Positions 33,077-46,034 are shown, numbered from the stretch's first letter. The stretch: DNA of 64,000 nucleotides from Zea mays (GCF_902167145.1 NC_050096.1:270156622-270220621); one strand, 5' to 3'. The notes: generated by a model from the sequence alone, not told the origin. Program-made: numbers and translations.

Positions 33077-34465
33077 TCAGCCACAAAGTCCGCCAAGACT
33101 TGGGACTTGATGGCCTTCCGAGGGGCGAACGAGATCGTCTCGCCCATGATTTCCACCGCCCACTTCGCAATCTTACCTGAGGCCTCTCGGCACTGGATGA
33201 TCTCCCCCAGGGGGAAGGATGACACCACAGTCACCGGATGAGACTCAAAGTAGTGTCGCAACTTCCGCCGCGTCAGAATCACCGCGTACAGCAGCTTCTG
33301 AATTTGTGGGTAGCGGATCTTGGTCTCGGACAGCACCTCACTGATGAAGTAGACCGGCCTCTGGACGGGCAATGCATGCCCTTCTTCTCATCTCTCGACC
33401 ACGATCGCGGCGCTGACCACCTGAGTGGTAGCGGCGACGTAGATCAAGAGGGCTTCTCCGGCAGCGGGGGGCACCAGAACGGGTGCGTTTGTAAGGAGCG
33501 CCTTCAGGTTCCTGAGGGCTTCCTCGGCCTCAGGGGTCCAAGTGAAGCACTCCGTCTTTCTTAAGAGGCGGTACAGAGGTAGGCCTCTTTCGCCGAGGCG
33601 CGAGATGAAGCGGCTCAGGGCCGCAAGGCATCCCATGACCCTCTGTACGCCTTTCAAGTCCTTGATGGGCCCCATGTTGGTGATGGCCGCGATTTTTCCG
33701 GGTTGGCCTCGATGCCCCGCTCAGAGACGATGAACCCCAAGAGCATGCCTCGGGGGACTCTGAAGACGCACTTCTCGGGATTGAGTTTTACGCCTTTCGC
33801 CTTGAGACACCAAAATTGTTGTTTCAAGTTCAGAGAGGAGGTCAAAGGCTTTCCTCGTCTTGACTACGATGTCATCGACGTAAGCCTCGTCCGTTCGACC
33901 AATGTGCTCTCCGAACACGTGGTCCATGCACCTTTGATACGTCACACCCGCATTCCTCAAACCAAATGGCATAGTAACGTAGCAGTACATGCCAAAAGGT
34001 GTGATGAAAGAAGTCGCGAGCTGGTCGGACTCTTTCATCCTGATTTGGTGATACCCTGAGTAGGCATCGAGGAACGACAGGGTTTCGCACCCAGCAGTGG
34101 AATCCACGATTTGATCGATACGAGGCAGAGGGTAGGGAACCTTCGGACATGCTTTTGTTTAGACCAGTGTAGTCTACACACATCCGCCATTTCCCACCTT
34201 TCTTTTTCACAAGCACAGGGTTGGCAAGCCATTCGGGATGGAATACCTCTTTGATGAACCCTGCGACCATCAGCTTGTGGATCTCCTCGCCTATGGCTCT
34301 GCGCTTTTCTTCGTCGAATCGGCGTAGAGGCTGCTTCACGGGTCGAGCTCCAGCTCGGATATCCAGCGAGTGCTCGGGGACATCCCTCGGTATGCCAGGC
34401 ATGTCCGAGGGACTCCACGCAAAAACGTTGGCGTTCGCGCGGAGAAAGTCGACGAGCACTGCTTC
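33077..34465 (-). pseudogene. Tat gypsy reverse transcriptase and RT-linked RNase H
   Basis: RT landmarks: NVFAWSPSDMPG, PVLVKKKGGKWRMCVDY, FLDAYSGYHQI, TSFITPFGMYCY and YVDD (33882-33871), then FLGF-like LLGFIVSERGIEANPEK. The RNase H region has PVYFISEVLSETKIRYPQ and KLLYAVI. A one-base gain in a T-run (plus strand 34153-34156) shifts the frame after TGLNK. Further shifts are near 33780-33800 and 33390. The enzyme would copy element RNA into DNA; this copy is dead. Confidence 0.85.
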
Positions 34466-36367
34466 CTATTTGGGGTCGAGCTCGGAGCCGATCCGGATCT
34501 GCTTCGAGGTGTCGTTGTTGGGGTCGAGAGGGACGGATTTAACCGCCTCTGCTGGTTCGAAGTTGCCGGTGTGGCGCTTCGCATTTGGAACCTCCTTGGG
34601 GAGGCTTTCCATGTCGGCGATGAGGGCCTCGGATTCGGCGAGGGCCTCAGCGTACTCCACGCACTCCACGCCGCATTCGTACGCGTGTCGGTACGTGGGG
34701 CCGACGGTGATGACCCTGTTGGGGCCCGGCATCTTGAGCTTGAGGTAGGTGTAGTTGAGGACGGCCATGAACTTGGCGTAACATGGTCTCCCCAGCACTG
34801 CGTGGTAGGTTCCTCGGAACCCGACCACCTCGAACGTGAGGGCTTCCCTTCGGAAGTTGGAGGGAGTCCTGAAGCAGACGGGCAGATCGAGTTGTCCGAG
34901 GGGTTGGACGCGTTTCCCGGGGATGATCCCGTGAAAAGGCGCCATGCCAGCCCGGATCAAGGACAGATCGATCTGCAGGAGCTCGAGGGTCTCGGCGTAG
35001 ATGATGTTGAGGCTGCTGCCTCCGTCCATGAGGACCTTGGTGAGCCTGACGTTGCCGATGACGGGGTCGACAATGAGTGGATATTTCCCCGGGCTCGGCA
35101 CGCGGTCGGGGTGGTCGCCCTGGTCGAAGGTGATGGGCTTGTGGGACCAGTCTAGGTAGACTGGCGCCGCCACCTTTACCGAGCAGACCTCCCGACGCTC
35201 TTGCTTGTGGTGCCGAGCCGAGGCGTTCGCCACTTGCCCACCGTAGATCATGAAGCAGTCGTGGACCTCGGGAAACTCCTCCGCCTTGTGGTCCTCCTTC
35301 TTGTCGTTGTTGTGGGCCCTGCCACCTTCCGCAGGTGGCCCGGCCTTGTGAAAGTGGCGCCGAAGCATGACGCATTCCTCAAGGGTGTGCTTGACGGGCC
35401 CTTGATGATAGGGGCACGGCTCCTTGAGCATTTTATCAAAGAGATTGGCACCTCTAGGAGGTTTCCGAGGGTTCTTGTACTCAGCGACGGCGACAAGGTC
35501 CGCGTCGGCGGCGTCGCGTTTCGCTTGCGACTTCTTCTTGTTCTCCTTCTTGGTGTCGCGCCGAGCGGACGACTCGGGGACGTCTTCCGGCTGGCGGCCC
35601 TGGGACTGCTTGTCCTTCCGGAAGATGGCCTCAACCGCCTCCTGGCCAGAGGTGAACTTGGTGGCGATGTCCATCAGCTCGCTCGCCCTGGTGGGGGTCT
35701 TGCGACCCAGCTTGCTCACCAGGTCACGGCAAGTGGTGCCGGCGAGGAACGCGCCAATGACATCGGAATCGGTGATGTTGGGCAGCTCGGTGTGCTGCTT
35801 CGAGAATCGTCGTATGTAGTCCCGGAGAGACTCTCCCGGCTGCTGGCGGCAGCTTCGGAGATCCCAGGAGTTTCTAGGGCGCACGTATGTGCCCTGGAAG
35901 TTGCCGGCGAAGGCTTGGACCAGGTCGTCCCAGTTGGAGATCTGCCCCGGAGGCAGATGCTCCAGCCAGGCTCGAGCGGTGTCGGAGAGGAACAGGGGGA
36001 GGTTGCGGATGATGAGGTTGTCATCATCCGTTCCACCCAGCTGGCAGGCCAGCCGGTAGTCCGCGAGCCACAGTTCCGGCCTCGTCTCCCCCGAGTACTT
36101 TGTGATGGTAGTCGGGGTTCGGAACCGGGTCGGGAACGGCGCCCGACGTATGGCCCGGCTGAAAGCCTGCAGACCGGGTGGTTCGGGCGAGGGGCTCCGA
36201 TCCTCCCCGCTATCGTAGCGTCCCCCACGCCTAGGGTGGTGGCCTCGGCGCACCCTTTCGTCGAGGTGGGCTCGACGGTTGCGGTGGTGGTGCTCGTTGT
36301 CGAGGCGACCCGGGGCCGCAGGCGCCGTGTTGCGCGTGCGCCCGGTGTGGACCGAGGCTTCTCGCAC
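34466..36367 (-). pseudogene. Tat gypsy Gag (capsid) and protease
   Basis: The retrotransposon Gag domain is clear at about 36120-35640: WLADYRLACQLGG, ARAWLEHLPPGQISNWDDL and DYIRRFSKQHTELPNI. Lys-rich sequence and a CPYHQ..KHTLEEC knuckle-like motif follow. The aspartic protease region is at about 35070-34720 (VRLTKVLMDGGSSLNIIY, HAVLGRPCYAKF), with D-G-G where the family has D-(S/T/G)-(G/A). An in-frame TAG at 34468-34466 separates it from RT. Upstream, a TGA at 36415-36413 separates it from the N-terminal part. Confidence 0.85.
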
Positions 36368-36412
36368 GAATCCGGAAGTCGCGGCGTGATGCTTCGGGGG
36401 GTACCCCTGCCT

Positions 36413-37060
36413 TCAGGAGGCAGAGCTTTCGGCCCGTCGGACCGTGGCATCTTCCATGAGGTTCTTGAGCTCTTCCTGGATACGCCGCCCCTCGGTGGTG
36501 GAGGGTTCCGGCATCGCTCGGAGTAGTATCGCAGCTGCAGCCAGGTTCTGGCCGACCCCACTGGAAACCGGGGGCAGCCTTGGCCTAGTATCGTCGGCGA
36601 TGCGGTGTTGGATGTCCTGGGCCAGATGACGCGCTTCTCCGGCTGGAGCTCGGCCTGCCCACTCCTGTCCGAGGTTCAGCCGTGGCTGCACAAGTGTTCC
36701 TGCCTCCTCGTCGAGCCTGGCCTGCATCTCGTGGATTTGCTCGAGCTGTGCGTCCTGACCCTCCGCAGGGACTGGGACCACAACTAGCTCCCGAAGGATG
36801 TCAACGCGAGGCGCAGGCCTATGGGGATCGCCGTTCTCCGGCATACCAAGATGGTTACCTTCGCCGAGACCCCCTAGATCGACGTGGAAACATTCGCGAC
36901 TTGGGCCACAGTCCTCGTCACCGAGGCTGTGGCTACCATTGAAACAATCGGAGAGGCAGTAGTCACATGCAGTCATGAAGTCGCGCATGGTACTAGGGTT
37001 ACCAAGCCCAGAGAAATCCCAACCAGAGTCGGGCTCGTCATCTTCCTCGGAACCCGAGGG
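36413..37060 (-). pseudogene. Tat gypsy Gag N-terminal extension, part after copia 2
   Basis: Same frame as the capsid region, ending at TGA 36413. Reading across the copia 2 insertion with one duplication copy removed, the frame is continuous with 46035-46693 (TAVSTYGPS then GSEEDDEPDS). Acidic, with a likely helical Gln/Glu-rich segment (LEQIHEMQARLDEEAG). Function beyond Gag assembly is unknown. Confidence 0.7.
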
Positions 37061-38378
37061 TGAGAGCACCTAGAGGGGGGGGTGAATAGGTGATCCTGAA
37101 TAACTTGAAACTTAAGCCACAAAAACTTGGTTAAGTGTTAGCACAATAATTCGCCAAGTGGCTAGAGAGGAGTCTCAACGAAACACAATAACCACAAGAG
37201 ATCAATCACAGAGATGGCACAGTGGTTTATCCCGTGGTTCGGCCAAGACCAACGCTTGCCTACTCCATGTTGTGGCGTCCCAATGGACGAGGGTTGCAAT
37301 CAACCCATCTCAAGCGGTCCAAAGACCCACTTGAATACCACGGTGTTTTGCTTTGCTTTACTATATCCCGTTTGCGAGGAATCTCCACAACTTGGAGTCT
37401 CTCGCCCTTACACTTGAAGTTCACAAAGAAGCACGGAGTAAGGGAGGGATGAGCAACGCACACAAGACACAAAATCAGAATGTCAACACACACACAAGTC
37501 GCAACAAAAGCTCGCAACAACAACCCAATGAGTTCACAACTCAACTAGAGCTCTAGATGCTATCACGAAGAAACAAATGCGTGGAATCGAAGTCTCGGTG
37601 CTTAGGAATGCTTTGAGTATACTTGATGTTCTCCTCCATGCGCCTAGGGGTCCCTTTTATAGCCCCAAGGCAGCTAGGAGCCGTTGAGAACATTCTTGGA
37701 AGGCAGATATTGCCTTCTGTCGACTGGCGCACCGGACAGTCCGGTGCACCACCGGACACTGTCCAGTGCGGATTCCCTTCCTTATTTGGCGAAGCCGACC
37801 GTTGGAGTCTGAGAGCCGTTGGCGTACCGGACACTGTCCGGTGCACATCGGACAGTCCGGTGCACCAATGTGACCGTTGGCTCGGCCACGCGTCACGCGC
37901 GGAATCCTCGGCCGACCGTTGCCCCAGCTGTCTGTTGGCTCACCGGACAGTCCGGTGAATTTTAGCCGTACGCCGTTAATCAACTCCCGAGAGCGACGAG
38001 TTCGCCTGTGAACGGCTCACCGGACAGTCCGGTGCACCACCGGACAGTCCGGTGATTTATAGCCGTACACCGCCATCGAACTCTCGAGAGCAGCAAGTTC
38101 GCCAGAGCCAGTCTGGCACACCGGACACTGTCCGGTGCACCCAGACTGAGCAGACTTTGGCAGAACAAAGCCATCTCTTCTCTAACTTGATTTTTCCTGT
38201 TTCCAGCACTTAGACACAATACATTAGTCCATAAAACAATGTACTAAGTCTAGAAACATACCTTTTGACATGATTTGCACTTTGTCCACCACTTTGCATA
38301 GATTAACACAAAAACACTTGTGTTGGCACTCAATCACCAAAATACTTAGAAATGGCCCAAGGGCACATTTCCCTTTCA
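37061..38378 (-). repeat. 3' LTR of copia 2
   Basis: 1318 bp, TGAGAGCACC...CCCTTTCA on the plus strand. U3 has several CACCGGACAGTCCGGTG palindromes. It lacks one palindrome unit (about 18-20 bp near 37943) present in the 5' LTR. Confidence 0.93.
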
Positions 38379-39169
38379 ATCTCCCCCTTTTTGGTGATTT
38401 ATGCCAACACAACATAAAGCAACTAGAACAAGTGCAATATCAATGCAAATGAAAACTCAAAATTGTTTTGATTCAATTTTGGCATATATGGATCATACTT
38501 TGCCACCACTTGGTTTGTTTTTGCAAATCAACCTCAATTTCCTATCTCTAAGTCAAACACACTTGAAGAGACATAAAGAGAGTTGTTCCAACAGAAATTG
38601 ATCAAGGATTTCAAAAACTCCCCCTTTTTCCCATAATCAACACTTCTCCCCACAAGAGGCCAACTTTTGACAAAAGAGACAATTAAAAGAGTTTTGACAA
38701 ACCAAAAGCTCTATTCTACTATTTTCAAAATTTCTCAAGTAGTAGCTGATCCATTTATTGCTTTGGCCTTTATTTTCTCCCCCTTTGGCATCAAGCACCA
38801 AAACGGGATCAATCTTGGCCCTTTAACCCCATTGCCTCACCAAAATCTTCAAATAAGAATACAAAGGCAATAGGAGTACATGAGATGAACTTGGAATAAG
38901 TTACCCTCTTATCGGAGTGCAGTGGAAGTCTTTCATGGTCCAAGTCCACCTTTTCCCTTTCAAACCTCCTTTGAGACTAAATCAAGCTAACTCAAGCACA
39001 CGGTTAGTCTCAAAGGGTCAAGTTGTAGCATAACTCCCCCTAAATATGTGCATCACTTGCAAAAGGACTTATGAGGTCCGGGGAGTGATTGTACAACTTG
39101 AGCACCACAAGTAAGCAACAAAATGCATAAGGAACATGATCAAAGGCATAAACACATGTATGCTATAAA
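38379..39169 (-). other. Copia 2 3' non-coding region and polypurine tract
   Basis: Homologous to 27268-28063 of copia 1. The purine tract next to the 3' LTR reads AAAAAGGGGGAGAT on the minus strand (38392-38379). No coding signal. Confidence 0.8.
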
Positions 39170-42100
39170 TCAATCCAAGTTCCGCGAATCTAGGACATTT
39201 AGCTCACTACGCAGCCTGCAAAAGGTCTTCTCATCTAAAGGCTTGGTAAAGATATCGGCTAGCTGGTTCTCGGTGCTAACATAAAACACTTCGATATCTC
39301 CCTTTTGCTGGTGGTCTCTCAAAAAGTGATGTCGGATGTCAATGTGCTTTGTGCGGCTGTGCTCAACAGGATTTTTCGCTATTCGGATAGCACTCTCATT
39401 ATCACATAGGAGTGGGACTTTGCTCAGATTGTAGCCAAAGTCCCGGAGGGTTTGCCTCATCCAAAGTAGTTGCGCGCAACACTGTCCTGTGGCAACGTAC
39501 TCGGCCTCGGCGGTGGATAGGGCAACAGAAGTTTGTTTCTTAGAATTCCATGACACCAGGGACCTTCCTAAGAATTGGCACGTCCTCGATGTACTCTTCC
39601 TATCGACCTTACATCCAGCATAGTCGGAGTCTGAATATCCAATTAAGTCAAAGTTAGACCCCTTTGGATACCAGATCCCGAAGCAAGGCGTAGCGACTAA
39701 ATATCTAAGAATTCGCTTCACAGCCACCAAGTGACACTCCCTTGGATCGGATTGAAATCTAGCACACATGCATACGCTAAGCATAATATCCAGTCTACTA
39801 GCACATAGATAAAGCAAAGAACCTATCATTGACCGGTATGCCTTTTGATCAACGGACTTACCTCCTTTGTTGAGGTCAGTGTGTCCGTCGGTTCCCATCG
39901 GTGTCTTTGTGGGCTTGGCGTCCTTCATCCCAAACCGCTTTAGCAAGTCTTGCGTGTACTTCGTTTGGGAGATGAAGGTGTCGTCCTTGAGTTGCTTCAC
40001 TTGGAACCCAAGGAAGTAGTTCAACTCGCCCATCATCGACATCTCGAATTTCTGCGTCATCACCCTGCTAAACTCTTCACAAGACTTTTGGTTAGTAGAA
40101 CCAAATATTATGTCATCGACATAAATTTGGCACACAAAAAGATCACCATCGCAAGTCTTAGTGAAAAGAGTTGGATCGGCTTTCCCGACCTTGAAAGCAT
40201 TAGCAATTAAAAAGTCTCTAAGGCATTCATACCATGCTCTTGGGGCTTGCTTAAGTCCATAGACCGCCTTAGAGAGCTTTACACACGTGGTCGGGGTATC
40301 GTTCATCCTCGAAGCCAGGGGGTTGCTCTACGTACACCTCCTCCTTGATCGGCCCGTTGAGGAAAGCGCTCTTCACATCCATTTGGAACAACCTGAAAGA
40401 ATGGTGAGCGGCATATGCTAGCAAAATATGAATTGATTCTAGCCTAGCCATAGGAGCGAAGGTCTCCTCAAAGTCCAAACCTGCGACTTGGGCATAACCT
40501 TTTGCCACAAGTCGAGCCTTGTTCCTCGTCACCACCCCGTGCTCGTCCTGTTTGTTGCGGAACACCCACTTGGTTCCCACAACGTTTTGCTTGGGACGAG
40601 GCACCAGTGTCCAAACTTCATTACGCTTGAAGTTGTTGAGCTCTTCCTGCATGGCCAACACCCAGTCCGGATCTAGCAAGGCCTCTTCTACCCTTTGAAT
40701 CGTCGCTCGAACTTGGGTTGGAGGTGCCTGAGGTGCTTCTTCTTCTTCAACTTGGACATCATGTGCTCCCCCTTGATCACGTGCCTCCACTTGAGGTACA
40801 TGTTCATCATCTTGGGTTGGAGGATGCACCATTGTTGAGGAAGAAGGTTGATCTTGCTCCTTTTGTTCCAGTGGCCTCACATCTCCAATCGCCATGGTGC
40901 GCATAGCGGCCGTTGGAACGTCTTCTTTATCTACATCATCAAGATCAACAACTTGCTCTCTTGAAGAGCCATTAGTCTCATCAAATACAACGTCGCTAGA
41001 GACTTCAACCAAACCCGATGATTTGTTGAAGACCCTATACACCTTTGTATTTGAATCATAACCTAATAAAAACCCTTCTACAGCTTTGGGAGCAAATTTA
41101 GAAGTTCTACCTTTCTTCACAAGAATATAACACTTGCTCCCAAATACACGAAAATAAGACACAATGGGTTTGTTACCAGTTAGTAGCTCATACGAAGTCT
41201 TCTTGAGGAGGCGGTGAAGGTAGACCCGGTTGATGACGTGGCAAGCCGTGTTCACGGCTTCCGACCAAAAGCGCTCGGGGGTCTTGAACTCTCCAAGCAT
41301 AGTCCTCGCCATATCGATGAGCGTCCTGTTCTTCCTCTCTACCACACCATTTTGTTGTGGTGTGTAGGGAGCGGAGAACTCGTGCTTGATCCCCTCCTCC
41401 TCAAGGAACTCCTCCACTTGAAGGTTCTTGAACTCGGACCCGTTGTCGCTCCTTATCTTCTTCACTTTGAGCTCAAACTCATTTTGAGCTCTCCTGAGGA
41501 AGCGCTTGAGGGTCCCTTGGGTTTCAGATTTATCCTGTAAAAAGAATACCCAAGTGAAGCGAGAAAAATCATCAACTATAACAAGACCATACTTACTTCC
41601 TCCTATACTCAGATAGGCGATGGGTCCGAAGAGGTTCATATGAAGCATCTCCAAGGGTCTTGATGTGGTCATCACATTTTTGGTGTGATGAGAGCTTCCC
41701 ACCTGTTTCCCTGCTTGACAAGCTGCACAAGGTCTATCTTTTTCGAAATGCACATTAGTTAGACCTATCACGTGTTCTCCCTTTAGAAGCTTGTGGAGGT
41801 TCTTCATCCCCACATGTGCTAAGCGGCGATGCCACAGCCAACCCATGCAAGTCTTAGCAATTAAGCATGCATCTAGACAGGCCTCTTCTTTTGCAAAATC
41901 AACCAAATAAAGTTTGCCATCTAGTACACCCTTAAAAGCTAGTGAACCATCACACCTTCTAAAGACAGACACATCTACATTTGTGAATAGACAATTATAT
42001 CCCATATTGCATAATTGACTAACCGATAACAAATTATATCCAAGAGACTCAACTAAAAACACATTAGATATAGAGTGCTCGGATGAAATAGCAATTTTAC

Positions 42101-42263
42101 CTAACCCTTTTACCTTGCCTTGGTTCCCATCACCGAATATTATTGAATCTTGGGAATCCTTGTTTTTGACGTAGGAGGTGAACATCTTCTTCTCCCCCGT
42201 CATATGGTTTGTGCATCCGTTGTCGATAATCCAGCTTGAACCCCCGGATGCATAAACCTGCAA
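39170..42263 (-). pseudogene. Copia 2 Pol, with mutated protease, deletion and frameshift
   Basis: Aligned with copia 1 Pol. Protease motif reads D-N-G ([10 protein letters not shown]) where copia 1 has D-S-G. Integrase motifs and the first RT blocks are present to about 40290. A 38-codon in-frame deletion at about 40691 joins the RATIQR region directly to [10 protein letters not shown]. One extra base in a T-run (plus 40278-40280) shifts the frame just before [12 protein letters not shown], so YVDD and RNase H are out of frame (39170-40306). It begins, like copia 1, with TTGCAG 7 nt after the gag stop, in the +1 frame. Confidence 0.9.
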
Positions 42264-42270
42264 GGCAAAT

Positions 42271-44649
42271 TTAGGCTTGGGTCTTAGGTACCCAACTCTT
42301 GTTGGGTCCTACAAGGTTAGTCACAATTGTCTTAGGGACCCAAATGCAAGTCTTGTCTCCCTTACATTTGGCCCCTAACTTCCTAGCAATCACCTTCTTA
42401 TTTTTTCTACAAATGGCAAATGAAGCATTGCAAGCATGATATATTGTAGAAGGTTCATTAACTTTCCTAGGAATATTAACAACATTTCTCCTAGGCATAC
42501 TATGAACAACATTTCTCCTAGCAACACTTCTATCATGCACAACACGGGAACTAGAAGCAGTCATAGTATGAGAATCAAAAGCATCATAACTTCTAAAAGC
42601 ATTCCTAGAATGTCTCCTATCATGATACATGAAAGCATGGTTCTTTTGCACACTACTAGCCATATGGGCCTTCCCTTTCTCCTTGGCGGAGATAGGAGCC
42701 TTATGGCTTGTTAAGTCCTTGGCTTCCCTCTTGAAGCCAAGTCCATCCTTAATTGAGGGGTGTCTACCAATCGTGTAGGCATCCCTTGCAAATTTTAGCT
42801 TGTCAAATTCATTCTTGCTAGTCTTAAGTTGGGCATTAAGACTAGCCAATTCATCATTCAATTTGGAAATTGAAACTAAGTGATCACTACAAGCATCAAC
42901 ATCGAAATCTTTACACCTCTTACAGATTGTAACATGTTCTACACAAGAGTTAGATTTACTAGCTACTTCTAGTTTAGCATTTAAATCATCATTAACACTT
43001 TTTAAAGTAGCAATGGTTTCATGACAAGTAGATAGTTCATAAGAAAGCATTTCATTTCTTTTAACTTCTAAAGCATGAGATTTTTGTGCCTCTACAAATT
43101 TATCATGTTCTTCATACAACAAATCCTCTTGCTTTTCCAGTAACCTATTCTTGTCATTCAAGGCATCAATTAACTCATTAATTTTGCCAATTTTAATTCT
43201 ATCTAAACCTTTAAATAAACTAGAATAGTCTATTTCATCGTCGTCACTAGAATCATCATCACTTGAAGAAGCATAAGTGGTATCCCGATTACACACCTTC
43301 TTCTCCTTCGCCATGAGGCATGTGTGATGTTCGTTGGGGAAGAGGGATGACTTGTTGAAGGCGGTGGCGGCGAGTCCTTCATTGTCGGAGTCGGATGACG
43401 AACAATCCGAGTCCCACTCCTTGCCAAGGTGTGCCTCGCCCTTAGCCTTCTTGTATGCCTTCTTTTTCTCCCTCTTGTTCCCTTTTTCCTGGTCACTATC
43501 ATTATCGAGACAGTTAGCAATAAAATGACCAATCTTACCACATTTGAAGCATGAACGCTTCCCCTTTGTCTTGGTCTTGCTTGGCTGTCCCTTGTGACCC
43601 TTTAGCGCCGTCTTGAAGCGCTTGATGATGAGGGCCATCTCTTCATCATTGAGCCCTGCCGCCTCAATCTGCGCCACCTTGCTAGGTAGCGCCTCCTTGC
43701 TTCTCGTTGCCTTGAGAGCAACAGGTTGAGGCTCATTGATTGGACCATTCAACGCGTCGTCCACGTATCTTGCCTCCTTGATCATCATTCGCCCGCTTAC
43801 GAACTTCCCAAGAACTTCTTTGGGCGACATCTTGGTGTACCTAGGATTTTCACGAATATTGTTCACCAGATGTGGATCAAGTACCGTAAAGGATCTTAGC
43901 ATTAGCCGGACGACGTCGTGGTCCGTCCATCGCGTGCTTCCGTAGCTCCTTATTTTGTTGATAAGGGTCTTGAGCCGGTTGTATGTTTGGGTTGGCTCCT
44001 CTCCTCTTATCATCGCGAATCTTCCAAGCTCGCCCTCTACCAACTCCATCTTGGTGAGCAAGGTGACGTCGTTCCCCTCATGAGAGATCTTGAGGGTGTC
44101 CCAGATCTGCTTGGCATTGTCCAAGCCGCTCACCTTATGGTACTCGTCCCTGCACAAAGAGGCTAACAACATAGTAGTAGCTTGTGCATTTTTATGAATC
44201 TGTTCATTAATAAATATAGGACTATCCGAGCTATCAAATTTCATTCCATTCTCAACAATCTCCCATATGCTTGGATGGAGAGAAAACAAGTGACTACGCA
44301 TTTTGTGGCTCCAAAATCCGTAGTCCTCCCCATCAAAGTGTGGAGGCTTGCCGAGAGGATTGGAGAGCAAATGTGAATTTGAGCTATGCGGAATACGCGA
44401 ATAATCGAAAGAAAAGTTTGAGTTAACCGCCTTTCGTTTCTCGTAGTCGTAGTCGTCCTTTTGGGAAGAAGTAGACTCGTCGCTGTCATCGTAGTAGACG
44501 ATCTCCTTGATGCGCCTTGTCTTCTTCTTCTTCCCATCTTTCCGTTTATGGCCCGAGCCCGAGTCAGTAGGCTTGTCATCCTTCGGCTCATTGAGAAAGG
44601 ACTCCTTCTCCTTATCGTTGATCACGATTCCCTTCCCCTTAGGATCCAT
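42271..44649 (-). CDS. gag: Copia 2 Gag
   Basis: 792 residues, open throughout, colinear with copia 1 Gag with substitutions and small indels. It retains the capsid motifs ([35 protein letters not shown]), the knuckle [14 protein letters not shown], Asp/Ser-rich stretches and the coiled coil. It could still make particles if transcribed, while its own pol is broken. It ends with TAA at 42271. Confidence 0.9.
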   Translation of the reverse strand: MDPKGKGIVINDKEKESFLNEPKDDKPTDSGSGHKRKDGKKKKTRRIKEIVYYDDSDESTSSQKDDYDYEKRKAVNSNFSFDYSRIPHSSNSHLLSNPLGKPPHFDGEDYGFWSHKMRSHLFSLHPSIWEIVENGMKFDSSDSPIFINEQIHKNAQATTMLLASLCRDEYHKVSGLDNAKQIWDTLKISHEGNDVTLLTKMELVEGELGRFAMIRGEEPTQTYNRLKTLINKIRSYGSTRWTDHDVVRLMLRSFTVLDPHLVNNIRENPRYTKMSPKEVLGKFVSGRMMIKEARYVDDALNGPINEPQPVALKATRSKEALPSKVAQIEAAGLNDEEMALIIKRFKTALKGHKGQPSKTKTKGKRSCFKCGKIGHFIANCLDNDSDQEKGNKREKKKAYKKAKGEAHLGKEWDSDCSSSDSDNEGLAATAFNKSSLFPNEHHTCLMAKEKKVCNRDTTYASSSDDDSSDDDEIDYSSLFKGLDRIKIGKINELIDALNDKNRLLEKQEDLLYEEHDKFVEAQKSHALEVKRNEMLSYELSTCHETIATLKSVNDDLNAKLEVASKSNSCVEHVTICKRCKDFDVDACSDHLVSISKLNDELASLNAQLKTSKNEFDKLKFARDAYTIGRHPSIKDGLGFKREAKDLTSHKAPISAKEKGKAHMASSVQKNHAFMYHDRRHSRNAFRSYDAFDSHTMTASSSRVVHDRSVARRNVVHSMPRRNVVNIPRKVNEPSTIYHACNASFAICRKNKKVIARKLGAKCKGDKTCIWVPKTIVTNLVGPNKSWVPKTQA

Positions 44650-44698
44650 CTCTTCGGGCGATTAGTCCCTTCGTGAAGAGAACGGCTCTGATACCAAT

Positions 44699-46034
44699 TG
44701 AGAGCACCTAGAGGGGGGTGAATAGGTGATCCTGAATAACTTGAAACTTAAGCCACAAAAACTTGGTTAAGTGTTAGCACAATAATTCGCCAAGTGGCTA
44801 GAGAGGAGTCTCAACGAAACACAATAACCACAAGAGATCAATCACAGAGATGGCACAGTGGTTTATCTCGTGGTTCGGCCAAGACAAACGCTTGCCTACT
44901 CCATGTTGTGGCGTCCCGACGGACGAGGGTTGCAATCAACCCCTCTCAAGCGGTCCAAAGACCCACTTGAATACCACGGTGTTTTGCTTTGCTTTACTAT
45001 ATCCCGTTTGCGAGGAATCTCCACAACTTGGAGTCTCTCGCCCTTACACTTGAAGTTCACAAAGAAGCACGGAGTAAGGGAGGGATGAGCAACGCACACA
45101 AGACACAAAATCAGAATGTCAACACGCACACAAGTCGCAACAAAAGCTCGCAACAACAACCCAATGAGTTCACAACTCAACTAGAGCTCTAGATGCTATC
45201 ACGAAGAAACAAATGCGTGGAATCGAAGTCTCGGTGCTTAGGAATGCTTTGAGTATACTTGATGTTCTCCTCCATGCGCCTAGGGGTCCCTTTTATAGCC
45301 CCAAGGCAGCTAGGAGCCGTTGAAAACATTCCTGGAAGGCAGATATTGCCTTCTGTCGACTGGCGCACCGAACAGTTCGGTGCACCACCGGACACTGTCC
45401 GGTGCGGATTCCCTTCCTTATTTGGCGAAGCCGACCGTTGGAGTCTGAGAGCCGTTGGCATACCGGACACTGTCCAGTGCACACCGGACAGTCCGGTGCA
45501 CCAATGTGACCGTTGGCTCGGCCACGCGTCACGCGCGGAATCCTCGGCCGACCGTTGCCCCGACTGTCTGTTGGCTCACCGGACAGTCCGGTGCACCACC
45601 GGACAGTCCGGTGAATTTTAGCCGTACGCCGTTAATCAACTCCCGAGAGCGACGAGTTCGCCTGTGAATGGCTCACCGGACAGTCCGGTGCACCACCGGA
45701 CAGTCCGGTGATTTATAGCCGTACACCGTCGTCGAACTCCCGAGAGCAGCAAGTTCGCCAGAGCCAGTCTGGCGCACCGGACACTGTCCGGTGCACCCAG
45801 ACTGAGCAGACTTTGGCAGAACAAAGCCATCTCTTCTCTAACTTGATTTTTCCTGTTTCCAGCACTTAGACACAATACATTAGTCCATAAAACAATGTAC
45901 TAAGTCTAGAAACATACCTTTTGACATGATTTGCACTTTGTCCACCACTTTGCATAGATTAACACAAAAACACTTGTGTTGGCACTCAATCACCAAAATA
46001 CTTAGAAATGGCCCAAGGGCACATTTCCCTTTCA
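44699..46034 (-). repeat. 5' LTR of copia 2
   Basis: 1336 bp. The primer site on the minus strand is TGGTATCAGAGCC next to it (44696-44684). TATA box on the minus strand: GGCTATAAAAGGG near 45300-45288. Confidence 0.93.

Larger units (their letters stand above)
31240..36412 (+). other. No plus-strand gene opposite gypsy gag-pol
   Basis: Long plus-strand frames here (for instance 35201-36526 and 34370-35155) are antisense shadows of GC-rich gypsy coding DNA. They have no family motifs and should not be annotated as genes. Confidence 0.7.
37061..46034 (-). mobile_element. Ty1/copia element 2 (Opie/Ji-like), minus strand, damaged
   Basis: 8974 bp with LTRs 37061-38378 (3') and 44699-46034 (5'), and perfect target duplication GAGGG (37056-37060 and 46035-46039). 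Same family as copia 1 but a different subfamily: LTR end GGTGCTCTCA instead of GGTGCTTTCA, and a different U3. I count about 21 substitutions and one 18-20-bp indel between its LTRs, mostly transitions. It lies in the gag of the Tat gypsy element. Three lesions in pol make it non-autonomous. Confidence 0.94.

Noticed and set aside
35201..36526. 441-codon plus-strand open frame
   Set aside because: It is antisense to clear gypsy Gag coding sequence, has no family motif, and arises from GC-rich third positions on the opposite strand.
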